Shown here in pieces: positions 24,091-37,000 of a DNA stretch of 64,000 nucleotides. Location: positions 1,604,862 through 1,668,861 of the forward strand of contig JAVLUZ010000771.1 in NCBI GenBank assembly GCA_036768485.1, read 5' to 3'. This stretch comes from Mermis nigrescens. Lineage: Eukaryota > Nematoda > Enoplea > Mermithida > Mermithidae. The number at the start of each line of letters is the position of its first letter. Position 1 is the stretch's first letter. The notes under the pieces are model-generated. The model made no database searches. It saw only the letters and a list, made by a program, of their open reading frames with translations, and had not been told where the DNA came from. Both the position numbers and the translations under genes were made by a program.

Positions 24091-24351
24091 CTTAGGTGGG
24101 CAGCACCGGAATTCTGGGGGTGAAAAATTTTCAAAGGTAAAAAATTCTCTTAAAAGTGGTCGTATGGTGAAAAAAACACCATTTTTCGACGTTTTTCATC
24201 GAGCACTATTCGATGGCATCAAAAATGGCTAAAAAAGCAAAAAAATTTCAAAAATTCAATTCTGTAGGTATTTTTGATTTCTGAGGGGGAGGATTCCGAT
24301 GTCTGGACGGCGTGAAACCACCTACAACCCCTCCCCCACGCCCACGTGTGA
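24091..24351. mobile_element. MITE, CAYACGTGGGC family, reversed, with TSD
   Basis: A 261-bp element starting cttaggtgggcagc and ending cacgcccacgtgtg, flanked by atcgtaac (24083-24090) and atagtaac (24352-24359), a 7 of 8 match. The internal tract gacgtttttcatcgagcac is the reverse-family equivalent of the phrase in 14310-14575. Confidence 0.8.
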
Positions 24352-25489
24352 TAGTAACGCTTACTTCGACCGCTTCGCGATTCACTCGAATTCATTTTAT
24401 TTATTATAATGAAAAGCTTATTGTTTTGTTAAATAGGAAATACTCCGTTAAAACGTATACGCACGCGGTCAAAAGCTCCGGGAAGGGGTTAAACCGAGTT
24501 TCCTGGGGGGGGGGTTAAATTTTCCTGGGGGAGGTGTAAATGAGTGTTTTGTTATATAATGTCAAATTTTGATTATCGTAATTTTCCGTATTTCATATTT
24601 ATGAATAGTAATGATTAAATTCGAAAGGACAATTGAACCACCCTTAACATCAAATATATACGAAAAAAAGGAAGAAAAGAACACGAATCATAGAATTTAT
24701 AAATTTATTGCTAGGAAAATAAGTTAATGCAATTGAAATTTCGCTATTAAACGTCGTTCGCGCCTTTTGATGCTTCGAACCGCGCGTGTTGGTCCAAAAT
24801 GGCTCGAGGGGGGTATGCTTTTCGAAAGTTACGGTAGGGGGATACTCCATCGTACCCCAGCCGGCCTCGCGCGTTCAAATTAAAAATTAATTACGCATTT
24901 CTCAGCGCAGCGAGCGCCCCCGGCGCCAAGACCCCGAATAAATACAACAAACTGTAGTAGAAATAAGGCAAAACTACGCTTAAAAATTAAAATTGTCGCG
25001 AAATTTTATACTTTCTGCTTCGTTATTTTTGATCCATTTTCATTCTTGCTTCATTTGACTTCTAATGATTATTTTTTCTTTTGTTTCCACCGATAGTGAT
25101 TGTCGACATTCTCGTCCGCTTTCACCATTTGGTATGCGCCTTTGCGACTTCGTGTTTTTTATCACATCAACAAGAATTAAAAACAATCAATGACTAAATA
25201 AAGGTCTTTATGCTTTAGCTTTCTTAACATATATTTACATAAATCATAAAAAAGTAGAATTATGCACAGCATTCAAGATGCTGAGAATAAAAGATTGAAC
25301 TTTTACCGGATGACAGGCAGAATAAGAGCTACAAATGAAGAGACTTAAAATTCATTTTTTTATTTGCTACAGTAGCTTTGATTTTGTATTCAGCTTTATA
25401 ATAATTTTAAATCGTAGAAGCTGATAAATTAGAGCTCTCAATCTGTTTTATTCTTACTCAAGTTGTTTATAGGTAAGCACGATATTATT

Positions 25490-26105
25490 TTGGCGGTCCA
25501 CAAAAAGGCTTTCCGACGCAAATAAATTTGGCAAAAATTCGGTTGATGGTCCTTTAAAGTAGCAGCGCAACGGAAGTTAGATTTAGACTATTTCTAGGAT
25601 GAAAATTTGAAATCTGAATAAAATTAGGTGACGCTCGGCATTATTGACCGAGTTACAGGCTGTTGAGTTCACGTGCTTAAGGATAGGCGAAAAGGAAGCT
25701 GTGCCTTTGGGAATGTTTCGGACTAGTCTCCTAACCGTTCGCATTCAAATTGATGCCGACGCATGGGCTAAGCCATAAATGGAGCGAAAATTGTGAAACA
25801 GCGGAGCAATTTTTACTCCATTTATGCTTCAGGCTTAGCCCATGTATGGCACTTATCTGAATCCGCAAGCAATTGCTGTCGCCACAAATTGAAAACTGAA
25901 AAATACCCCAAACTGCCATTTTTTCCATTTTCGCCAATCCTTAAAAACGAGAACTTCAACAGCCTGTTACTCGGTCAATAATGCCGACCGCCACCTAATT
26001 CTTTCAGATTTCAATTCCTCATCCCAGAATTAGTCTAAATCTAACTTTCGTTGCGCTACTACTTGACAGGATTATAAACCGAATTTTTGCCATAAATTTT
26101 GTTGA
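25490..26105. repeat. 616-bp foldback (large imperfect palindrome)
   Basis: The left arm cggcattattgaccgagtta near 25635 is matched by the reverse complement of taactcggtcaataatgccg near 25968. Outer arms share agcgcaacg.aagttagattt, and the inner arms share catgggctaagcc and ataaatggag. The centre lies near 25797. The mirrored small open frames on the two strands follow from the palindrome. Confidence 0.75.
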
Positions 26106-27339
26106 CATTGACACAATTTGAATACGCTTTCATGGGTGAAAGGATGACAACTTAAACGCTCTCTTCAGACATTTAGCAGAAAAATTTAAGAATTTCCGTC
26201 ACATTACGCGTGAAGTACATACACATATGTGAAGACTGATAATTCATTTTTCTGTGCATTGGCACATATTGAGTAACGAGGATGAATTTTAATCATACAG
26301 ATTATTGGCAACTTCCAAGCAGAACCAAGGAGTTAGCTTTAAGCAAGTATATATGAAGGTTTGAGTGACCCTGGATGAAACTGCAGAAACCCTAAATTTT
26401 ACTGGAAAACAGGTTATGCAAGCTAAAAACGATTAAATTTAAAAATCATTTTTATTTTCCAGCGCAATAAATGCTCGTACACGTTAGAGCCTAAAACAAG
26501 TTACATATCTATGTATATGCATCACGATTCTTAGAAAGCCGATTTATTAGGCAAGTTGCTTTTCTTTTTTCTAATTGTTTAGTCCTTCCACCTGATCTTA
26601 GTATCATTATGTACTTTCAAATTGTCTGTTTTTCTATTGTTTCTACAAGTACCTACTACTAATAAGAATCACGGATATCGGGCTCAATTAATATGTACAG
26701 CTGCATGCTTTTATTTCGTATACAAATTTTATTTACTATTTTAAAAAATGTGACTAATCTTTGGTCTCCGATACATATACAGCTGTTTATTCACTTGCTT
26801 ATGCTAGTTAGTTCGGTACACTTCAAGTTTATAATACTTTATTACTCCATGACAATTCGCTCGCACTTAGGCATGAAGTCGGGTGTGGGCTTCTTGATCC
26901 CCCTTAAGGGAAAAAAGAAATATAAATAAGGCCAAAAGGAAAAAACATCAAACGTTTTTACAAAGTGCTTGAAATCGGTTCGGAACTGTAAATTATGCTC
27001 AATTTTGTGCTTTTTAGATTTATACAAATTCTGGAAGCCATTTAGCTGGAAAAAGCATTCTAAATGACCTTCATTTCGATCAGACTACCCCACCTAAATC
27101 GACCATGCTGTGCATCAATTGTTGAATTGATATAAATGCTGCTCATTCGTTCGTCTGAAAAGCAAAGAACATTCCGCTGAGCAATTATTGGCTCGTTCCG
27201 TATGACGTTTTAAAATTCAAGAATTAGGCTCAATAAAATCAAGAAATGAAAAATGCGATGCAGTTAGACGATTTCTTCACAACGGCGAATTTCGTAAATA
27301 TTCGGGCACACTTATCATAACAGTCTGCACTTTGGTTGC

Positions 27340-29806
27340 CTAATCATTGTAGCCTTTAAGATATGTCTTCATGTAATTCACCATATCGTCGAGAAAATGG
27401 CTCGGATTCCTGTCCATGTTTTGCACGTCCGAAGCTTTCGGGCGGTCCGTAGTGCAATTTTTCGAGTCAGAAAGTGCACATAATAGAACGTTGAAGGCTC
27501 GTTTGGGTGGATCGCCTTGACAGAAATCAGCGCAAGTTCGAGCATTGTCCAGAAATTCGGTACAAATACTTTTCAGTGAATTGCAGCATTTGCTTTTCAC
27601 CGAGTCGAAGTTTATCAGAAAACAGCACATCTAGAGTATAAGTTAGAATATACCGAAAAGAAATTCGTTTTAATCCTCGACAAAAAGTAGAGTTGCAAGA
27701 TTTACGAGAGCAGGTGCGGCAAGAACCAGAAAAACCATCTTTCTATACGTGGGTACTTGGACGAGTGTTTTAGTATGATCCCAAAGTGATTTTAATAGTC
27801 CTTGCTCTAGCTAAAGTACAATTTAGCTTTAAATCATTATCGTCAGATCGTTCTCTCGTTTAAACACGATTATGCTTGAAATAATGCATTTACTTGAGCT
27901 GCTCGAACCTAAAAATTTCCATGTTTTTGCCCCTCTGCATATGCATTTTTTAGTGTAATTAAGCAGGTAGATAACAAAAGTTCATTAGCAGGCGCCACAT
28001 TGCTGAGAAACAACAAGCATCTAAGAATATCAAGAAAAGAAAAGCCTCAAATTAAATCCAAAGATACCTTTATTATGAGTTAAACGCTAAAAGTCATTAG
28101 GAATAATCATTATTTGCACAAATGCATCTGATTCGTTAATCAGAAAAAAAAAATTTTGCAAAGAAGATAGCGTTTTTTCTTGCAAAGTTAGATCTTATCA
28201 CATTTTTTTGAATCAAATTTCAAATACGTTTACCTTTTCCTCGATTTTCAGACGCTTAAAGTCAGTTAAAAAAATGGGCGCTCATTCCCGATATGATTTA
28301 GGACAAAGTGGTAAGTAACAAAGCAAAGATAATGTATTAAAACCGCGTGACCTTACCTTAAACAAAGTATTATAAGGTATTTCTTTTTTCGACAATTCGG
28401 TTGTTTCGGAAATTTTTTGCAAGCTGGTGATAGAAATAATGCCTCGCATAGTCGAGTTACAAGCCTTGTCATCCTGTGTCTTGTTGCACGCTGTGAGAAA
28501 TTTTAAGCAATTAAATTGAAACTTTTTATAAGTATAAAAACAAGTTCAGAAAGGATTTCAAAATGCCGATTTAGCAAACTGGTTCTGATGGAAATTTTGC
28601 TTAAATAAAACTTATGACATTTTTAAAATAATGTCAACAGGCAGTCCGGCGTGACTTGACCTTCAAATTTCAAAAAAATTTATCCGATTCAAACGATTTT
28701 TTCGTAATTTTAAATACTAAATTTTATTGAGCAAAAACACTCGTAATACGCTAGAATCAACTTTAGCAAACAAATCAGGTAGAGAAAGTTTTAATAACAT
28801 AAAAAGAGCGTTACAAAAAAGGTATTTTCTTATTGCGTTCAGATTTGTGAAGTGAAGTAATAAGTAGGAACCAGAGCGTATTTTAGGAGGAGGATTGTGC
28901 CTATGTGGGCGAAGTGGGTCTAGCGAGAGGACCCTTAAGAATTCGAAAAACCTTCAAAATTAGAATTTCGAAATTTCTTCGTTTTTTCGTGATTTATATT
29001 ACCAATAGTTAGAGTTTGGTGAGAAACGTCGAAAACTTGTATTTTTTGTCCCTACCACCATACACGGGCAGCGACAAGGCTCTGGTTCTAACGGATCCTG
29101 GGAGAGGGGGTGTAAACTTCGCGAACCCACCCCCTCCCCACACCCATGTGTGCCTAACACCAAATTTTCGGTATTTTTTCACTGCGTTTCCTGGCAGATT
29201 TGGTTCAGCTGAAAAAAGAAAATATCAGCATTTTCCGAGGATTTTATGCCAGCAATATAGCTCTACAGCAGGTGATAATTTTAGGGCACGTGCAGAGGCT
29301 ATCGGCTTGGGATTTTAGCCGAAGGTTCAATATTCTCAGCGCCTATTACAATATGCAGCTATTTGGAAAAGCAATCCTGAAATGTTAAGACTGAACACGC
29401 AAGTGGGGGTAATTTACATCTCAAAAATGAAAAAGTGAAAAATTTTCTCAGAAAAAGAAAGCAAATAAACGCTCAAAACTGATTAAAATCAAAAAACACT
29501 TTGAAAACTGCTCAAAATGATTATAAATTGTCGAGTAACTTAGCTTTTACGCTATTTTAGCATTCATACCAGTTTTTGAACTCATTTTGGCCCAAAAAGC
29601 TCTCTGATTGGCCTCCCTAGACTGGCCATGCTGTGCATTTGTTGTCAATACTCATAAAATAAAATGAAATATGTACAAAATAATGGAGAAGAAAAAGCGA
29701 AAAATGCCAATATTAGATAACAAAAAGAGCAAACTTGCCTGTAAAACTTACTGTATGCCAAGACGTTGCCCTTTAGGAAAAAAATTAGCACCAACACAGC
29801 TAACAT
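27340..29806 (-). CDS. small secreted cysteine-rich protein, paralogue 1 (complete)
   Basis: Three exons on the minus strand: 29804-29806 is the ATG, and the exons are 29752-29806, 28357-28490 and 27340-27630. Total 480 nt, 159 aa. Phases agree (1, then 0), with gtaagtt and gtaagg donors and cacag and ctctag acceptors. Residues 1-17 form a signal peptide (MLAVLVLIFFLKGNVLA). The mature part begins YTCNKTQ. The last exon has MCCF, KCCNSLKSIC, CADFCQG and PPKRAFNVLLCA, giving paired cysteines that suggest several disulfides. The function is unknown and no database family was recognised. The neighbour at 32131 is a clear paralogue in the same orientation, so a tandem duplication is inferred. Secretion is inferred from the signal peptide. 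Confidence 0.78.
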
Positions 29807-31153
29807 AATACTAGGAATCAAGTGGTTCTTTTTCTCTACTGGGTTGCGAATACTTTCATATCGAAATTATTCACAAGTTACAGTCTTGAACGTTCATTTC
29901 TAGAACTAGATGTTATTCCATTGTATAACTAAAAAACTAAAACAGAAAAATAAAAACATTATTAGTCCTAGCGAAAACAAGTTTTTATTTCTCATTAAAT
30001 ATATGTTTCAAAAACGCTATAATCATTAATGCATTACCAACCACCTATGATTGTGCCGTCTACTTGAATGCTCATTAAACAAAGTTTGAAGTTGAAGTTC
30101 TTTCATGTATGTGGTGGGCAGACATCAGTGAATCGGTATCGGTCAAAAATATTATTGAGCGTTTTTGGGAAACAGACATGATAAATTTAATAACTTATAG
30201 GGATAACATCATTGCTCATCAGGAGCGTAATAAATATCCTAGAGCTCTTCAACCAATAAGTAATAATAAACACGAAAATATCCATTTAATAGAATCAGAG
30301 ATGCGGTAGAGTAATAAAATATGAATGATACGATTACTGATAATTTGAAGTTTTAAAAAGTACTAGTCAAGTAAAATAAAATATAATAATACTGAACATA
30401 GCTGTGTTCAAAAAGTCACAGAAAACATAAAAAATGTTCACAGTCACATTTGAGTTCTTGCTTTAATGCCTGATGTTTGCAGGTTTATAATGACTCCTTA
30501 TATAATTTGATCGTAAGCATGCATGGGCAGCAGCCAAATTCTATTGGTCTGGGTAGTGTAAAACCGGCAGAAATCCCAAAAAACATTTTAAAAAATTCAA
30601 TTCTGGGCGTCTGTCGATTTTTGGGGTCGTAATGATATATTTTAGTACGTTTCCGAGCTTTTGCATTATATTTTTGCTTAATATGTATACTTATTGCCGA
30701 AAATAGCTGCAGAATCAGGTTTGTAAGGTATAGTTGAGGGCTTTACCGCATAATTGTCATCCTTATTTATGCATGTAAGATTATCTTATTTCTCTAATGT
30801 ACGTTTTTATCCTACTTTCAATTTTTGTGTTCTATTCAGATAACGCATTGTCAACAAAAAATTTAAGTTTCGGGTTTCATTCTGGGGCCTGTTGCACCAA
30901 ACGCCTCTGAACCTTTCTAGAGGTTCAGTGGTTCGAGACGCGAAAATTCTGTTGCACCAATGTCTACACCACTGAACCTCTAGAAAAGTTCAGAGGACCA
31001 CTAGAAAGGTTTCTGTTGCACCAATAATCTAGTGATTCAGTGGTTCAGAGGTTCAGAGGCGTTTTATGTAGGTTTTTCTAGTAGTCTAACAGTTTCATTA
31101 GAAATAAGTTTGTTGGGTTCGGTTTAGCTGAATGGACAAATTTTGAAAAAATC

Positions 31154-31477
31154 ATGATGATTAGTAGTAGCGATGACGAGGACGATGTTGAGCCACCTGT
31201 GAAAAAGAGACTTATTCTACCAAGGATCAATTTTAAATTGGATGATTTTGTTGATCGGTTTAGAATGAGTCGAGCGACGATAGAGAGTATCCTACAATCT
31301 TTAGGGCCTCAATTAATGGCCAAGTCAGACAAAAATTTTCCGCTCAGTTCGAAAGAACAATTATTACTAGCTGTTAGATTTCTAGCTACAGGTGAATATT
31401 TAAACCTATCAAACCGGCGACTCACTTCCCAAAATATCGAATATTTTAAAATCAATATCGGAAAATTGAGACTCTAA
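31154..31477 (+). pseudogene. HARBI1-like transposase, N-terminal fragment
   Basis: An acidic start (SSSDDEDDVEPPVKKR) is followed by FKLDDFVDRFRMSRATIESI and LSSKEQLLLAVRFLATGEY, the recognisable N-terminal helix region of Harbinger transposases. Similarity ends near 31400. After this the frame reads through the complement of the other ORF and stops. The DDE catalytic region is missing, so the fragment is inactive. Confidence 0.75.
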
Positions 31478-31748
31478 ACCACCTTCTACTCCGGTTTTAG
31501 ATTCTTTATTGCGTTTTGCAACAGACGCCGCTCGAAGGTTCTGCCATGCTGAATCCTTTATATAACTTCCGTCAAAATTATTTGGAAAAGAATAACCAAT
31601 TGCTGTAGCATAGTCGTAGATCTTATTCCAAGTTTCCAGCTTTTTTCTTTGGTAATAACAGTCGAAATTCCTCTAAAAAGCATATCCTTGTGTTCCTCAA
31701 TTTCGCATAAAAGTAGCAATTATTTGACTCTGAATTTGTGCGCGGCAT
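31409..31748 (-). pseudogene. Myb/SANT-like (Harbinger accessory) protein remnant
   Basis: Minus-strand similarity is spread over three frames: MPRTNSESNN at the start, then EEHKDMLFRGISTVITK, then a frame with ETWNKIYDYATAIGYSFP, KDSAWQNLRAASVAKRN and the acidic tail ending ILGSESPV followed by a stop at 31409. The order matches DNA-binding accessory proteins of PIF/Harbinger elements. Two frame changes (near 31700 and 31640) make it a pseudogene unless they are sequencing errors. Confidence 0.65.
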
Positions 31749-32130
31749 GATGAAAAATATGTAATAGCGTAACAAGAATGCAAAGTCGAAAAAAGAAACT
31801 ATAAGCAATCTTTTTCTAACTGTAAAAAAGTGCTAAACATTTATACATTTTTGAACGAATTCTTTACTTTTAATGCAATTACTTAAACTTAGTTTAATTG
31901 CTGCGCAAATAATTTGCAAGAAGCTGAAAAATACCTACCTACTTAAAGTACTGACGAATCGTAGATTATGCAGCCGCTTTTATGACTATAAGCAAGAATA
32001 AATTAAGTTCATACACTTTCAAAACATCAGAAAACATCGAGCAGGGAATAATTATAATTGAAAAGTGAAAATCAATTTGCAATCATACTGTGAATTGGAA
32101 GAAATATTAGACAAAATTATCTAGGAACAG

Positions 32131-33240
32131 TTATTCATTCAATAGACCCTTCAAATAAGCGAACATATCTTCTACAAAATTTTTAGCGTTCTTGTCCATG
32201 TTGTCAATATCGGAAGGCGACGGCGTGCTCGAGCAATTCGGATTTAGTCCTGGAATCGCGCACATCAGAACATTGAAGGCTCTTTTAGGGGGCCCACCTT
32301 GGCAAAATCCGCCGCATTTTTCCGGATCCAACAAAAATTGACCGCACATGCTGTTCAAGAGATTGCAACACTTCTGTTTGACAGGTTCAAAGCCGGTCAA
32401 GAAACAGCAAATCTACGTGTAAAACAAAATTCGGCTACGGTGTAGATACAAATTACTTTTAAACTCCTATTATTCTATGAATCGTTACCATACATGGATG
32501 TGGAAGGAAGGTCTGAGCCCTCCAAATCGATAGACCTTATTTTTGACAATTTGGCCCTATCGAAACCCCAGAATTTGACTGCTGCTCATCTGTAATCGTT
32601 GCTCATAGAAATTATTGACGGAATATATCTCAAAAGCGGGAGCTTAAGTTTATATTCAGTAGGAGCATTGAGTCTAACATAGTCCTTATAATCATCAACA
32701 GTTGCTTTATCCCCAATAGAATTTACGTGTTTATGATAGATCGATTAGTCTGTTTCACAAAAGTTTGTGCCTAAGTTTTAAGAAGCATCTCCGACCATAA
32801 GCTGACTGATTGCGATTATAGCATTGATCTGATTTCATAATAATTGTAAACTGTCGGCTTACTGTCAATGAAAATTCTTACAATTTCTGCCAAAACATAT
32901 GTGGAACAGACTGTAGAAATCTATTTGTGCGTATATGAACATTACGTCTATGACATGTTTTACATAACTTCGTGCATAAGTTTTAAGAATTTCTATCGAC
33001 AATAAGCCTAGGGTTACGATAGTTATATATCAAATCAATGCTAAAATCGCAATCTGTCATCTTATTGTCGGAGATAGTTTTATTATTCATGACTGAAGTT
33101 GTGTGAAACAGACTATAAATTCCGGTGTTTGCTAATTTGAAATTTAAAAAATAGAAAATAAGAAGAATAGATCTATTCTCCTACACTTACTCGTACCTTG
33201 CAGAAAAGCTCCGACAGATTCGTAAAAGCTTGAAATTGGG
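32131..33240 (-). CDS. small secreted cysteine-rich protein, paralogue 2 (5' end missing)
   Basis: The terminal exon 32131-32412 encodes ICCFLTGFEPV, KCCNLLNSMCGQF, CGGFCQGGPPKRAFNVLMCA and an acidic tail ending YLKGLLNE. Cysteine spacing and the PPKRAFNVL.CA block match the gene at 27340-29806, as does the preceding tacacgtag acceptor. Just upstream, at about 33199-33240 on the minus strand, the frame FTNLSELFCK ends at a gtacga donor, equivalent to the end of exon 2 of paralogue 1 (TLFK). Beyond that the DNA becomes a dispersed repeat (33248-33538). No signal-peptide exon was found. Either the rest lies farther upstream or the repeat insertion has broken the gene. Function unknown. Confidence 0.65.
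32745..32915. mobile_element. MITE, tatagtctgtttcaca family, copy 2
   Basis: Starts ttagtctgtttcacaaaagt and ends tatgtggaacagactgta. The interior matches copies 3900-4062 and 58432-58600. It is followed within about 30 bp by another copy. Confidence 0.65.
32948..33117. mobile_element. MITE, tatagtctgtttcaca family, copy 3
   Basis: Left end degenerate (tatgacatgttttacata), right end intact (tgtgtgaaacagactata). The interior aagatttctatcgacaataag and aatgctaaaatcgcaa phrases are shared with the other copies. Confidence 0.65.
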
Positions 33241-33247
33241 AGGCCCA

Positions 33248-33538
33248 GTCAGAACCAGACATGCACGTGGGAGGAGGGGTTAGGAGTCTACGTAGACGTC
33301 CCCCTAGAATGAAAAAATAGGAAATTTTCTCGGAAAAATGAATCAAAGTGAAGGCTAAAATGGATGAAATTTGAAAATTTTCTGCAAAACTGCTTTAAAT
33401 TGACCTCAAACTGTGTAGTAACATAGTTTTGAACGCTATTTTAGCGCTTATGCTGAACCATTTTGGGCCAAAAAGTTCACTTCATGACTCCCAGACCAGC
33501 TGACCCCCTGCCAGATCGGTCATGCTGTGCATCTATGG
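33248..33538. mobile_element. dispersed MITE, accatagatgcacagcatg family (reversed copy)
   Basis: One of at least nine copies. Ends are agaccatagatgcacagcatgg-like and cgtgcatgtctggttctg-like, which are loosely inverted. The interior carries gctaaaatagcgttaaaacta and gccttcattttgcc tracts. Other copies: about 29400-29640, 35800-36095, 38690-39010, 49440-49760, 52780-53050, 53044-53335, 58745-59008 and 60028-60257. This copy abuts the coding remnant of the cysteine-rich paralogue 2. Confidence 0.7.
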
Positions 33539-33653
33539 TCAAAAGAACTATGCATGATCATTAATTTAATAAAAACAAAATAAAAATTTCTGATATTAAC
33601 AATCGACAGTGTCAATAACAGTTGCAATAGTTAAATTAATAAAAATTTAAAAA

Positions 33654-34690
<1,037 letters not shown>

Positions 34691-37000
34691 TTATAATAAT
34701 TATTATTATTTTCTTATTGTGTTGCTAGAAGTATCGTATTATTATTATTGTTGTGGTTGACTAACATCAGACCTTAAAGAGCGCACTGGCTTCCATTGTG
34801 CTTTGCGACATATTGTTGAGCGATTCTCTTTCTGACCAATCAAGTATTGATGTCATACCGCCAACAGTGGACTCACATGTTGAGTCGTCCAAAGCGCTCA
34901 GGCAAGCTAAAAATCGGTTTCAAAGTATTGAAAAATCTAATATGAGCACAAACCCAAAAAACTAATAATTTGACTTTTCTATTATAGTTTTAATCCAAAA
35001 TTCGTATTAAAATTGTAGCATCTAAAATTGAAATAATTGAAAATACTTAGAAAATTAAATAAATACTGTATTCATAAGCATGGCTTAAACCAAATAAGGC
35101 AATTAGTAAATTAAACGTCAATATGTATCTCAATTTCCGTTCCATTTTTCAATTGAAAATAGCTAATGCTTGAGAATCGCATTCAATCTATTAGCTTGCA
35201 AGCTTACAATATTCATCATATGCGTTATTCTGATTCCATACCTACTTTGTTAATTTCTGACTAAAACATCGCCGATGCGAGTTTTTGGAATTCGTTTATA
35301 TTTTTTCGAAGAAAAAACATCGAACGACATAAGCTGAATCATTCCTTTATGCATAGACGTAACAATAGTAACAGTGTTAAATACAAACTAGTTTTAATTA
35401 GAATTTTCGGGCATTGCTCACAAGGGCGCTACACAGGTTGTGCTAGTTTGAAAATCATCGATGCGAAAAAGTGATCTACATATACATTGTAGCTTGCTGT
35501 ATATTCAACATCAACAAAAACACTTATTATCACCCGAGCGTTGTTTATTTGTACAGAGGATTTTGCATGTTCAGGGCTCAAAAGTAAAAAGAGATATTTA
35601 ATTTGACATTCTTGCCCAATTATGGACGGACAAAATGGTCTCTTACTTTCAAAAAATATTGTATAAAAATTCATTAATTTTTCCTCAAACTTAAAATTTA
35701 TTCAGGTCCCAGTCTCCCGACTGAATCTGTATCCGAGGTCCAACCTAAGAACGACCTTGTAACTATACATTTCTCTTATGCACATATCCATACAGGGTGG
35801 CCCAAAAAAGTACAAAATGTTTTCATCCCAATCATAAATGCTCAGCATGGCCGGTCCAGAAGTCAGCCGGTCTTGGGGTCAAATATTTAGCTATTTGTGT
35901 CAAAGTTGCGTCAAAAACTGGTTTAAATTAGAAAATAGCGTTAAATATGTTAATATACAGTTTCTGGTCAATTTGAAGCACTTTTGAAAATTCTTCAATC
36001 GGTTTTTAGGCATCATTTTGCCTAATTTTTCCATAAAGTTTTCTATTCTTCCACTTTTAAGTGTTTTAGACCCCAAACCTTGCAGGTGCCCATCAGTTTA
36101 TAAATAGAGCTGTGTTATTTATACATATAGTTGAACAGATAATTATTTTGAAAGAGCAAATAAGGGAAACAAAACTGGAAAGATTTAATTATCTTTGCTT
36201 TTTAATTTATGTCTCTGTAAACACCGCTTGCTTGGCAATGTACAAAAACAGATTAAATAAAAATCATATTCAAACTGAAATTCTATTCTTTTAAGCCATT
36301 AAAGCGTATTTACATACTCTGCGGCTTATTGTTCTCAGATTCGAAGTTGTATATTTTTCTATTTGCTCTTAGATCAGTAATGTGAGTTTTTCTCGTGTTG
36401 CAATTCAATTGGATTCGTATTATTCAAAAAAAAGTTTACTAAGTTTCATTGCATTTAAGAAAGTTTGATATTTCAGAGCTAACAATTTAGGACTCGGTAG
36501 CCGAAAATTTAAGTCTTAATCGCATTTATTTGAGTTAATCACGACAAAAGTAACGAGGATGAGTTTTTGTGTCCTTTTTATTGAGTCACTCTTCACTCTG
36601 TCCTAAATGCATGCAAATACACGAAAACTAAAATGTTCACTTGCAATGCTCTGCATGTATCGACTTAAAATCGAGGAAGCCAACATGTGAGCCAATCAGA
36701 TTTTTTAAAAATAGTATAGGTTTTCCAGAAGATAATATACGTTACGTTATTCACCGATTGAAGTGTCCGACCGACCCAGACAGTCGGAGAACTAGCACAT
36801 TGTAGAAAAACCAGATTTATAAGCTAATTTTAGATCACTATCTGGCTTTCCTTTATTTGGTAAATTTATGAGCACAATCAGAGTAAAACTCAGCAATGAA
36901 GTTAGTGCAACACAGCCCATCTTTTGTAATCGAAACATGCAGCACTGGCTGACTAACTTTTGAGAGCGCCTCCCTAATAGAATTTGTTCGGAAATGCAAA
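34691..37000. other. intergenic, AT-rich, no gene recognised
   Basis: Contains a repeat copy at about 35800-36095, preceded by tacagggtggcccaaaaaag at 35793. Short frames here resemble no family. Confidence 0.4.

Larger units (their letters stand above)
23411..27339. other. no gene recognised downstream of last PHKA exon
   Basis: No exon of the second half of PHKA (C-terminal regulatory region) was recognised. The CpG-rich composition fades near 24.9 kb into AT-rich DNA. Contents seen: a MITE at 24091-24351 and a foldback at 25490-26105. Confidence 0.45.
30884..31810. mobile_element. PIF/Harbinger-like element, internally deleted
   Basis: The left end reads ggggcctgttgcaccaa at 30884. The phrase ctgttgcaccaa recurs at about 30949 and 31013, a spacing of about 62 bp, alternating with cctctgaacc and ggttcagagg inverted motifs. 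Inside, a truncated transposase runs plus (31154-31477) and a Myb/SANT- or MADF-like protein remnant runs minus (31748 to 31409). Harbinger elements typically encode exactly this pair. The two 3' ends now overlap, so an internal deletion has removed most of the transposase. No right terminal repeat was found. Confidence 0.72.

Noticed and set aside
25731..25981. Overlapping open frames on both strands
   Set aside because: They mirror each other because the DNA is a palindrome, and neither resembles a known protein.
28252..28311. Possible plus-strand exon (KKMGAHSRYDLGQS) with good tttcag and gtaagt sites
   Set aside because: It lies inside an intron of the minus-strand cysteine-rich gene and could not be joined in phase to PHKA or any other gene here. 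No family recognised.
29209..29388. Plus-strand open frame LVQLKKENISIFRGFYASN, considered as a kinase-homology fragment
   Set aside because: The resemblance to receptor cyclase kinase-homology text is weak, the frame lies in a minus-strand intron next to a repeat, and no partner exon was seen.
30109..30309. 66-aa plus-strand open frame
   Set aside because: Reads protein-like, but no signal peptide, domain, partner exon or family was recognised.
35793..35812. tacagggtggcccaaaaaag and its near copy at 63433 as transposon ends
   Set aside because: Resembles terminal motifs of some invertebrate transposons, but no second end or duplication was found at either site.
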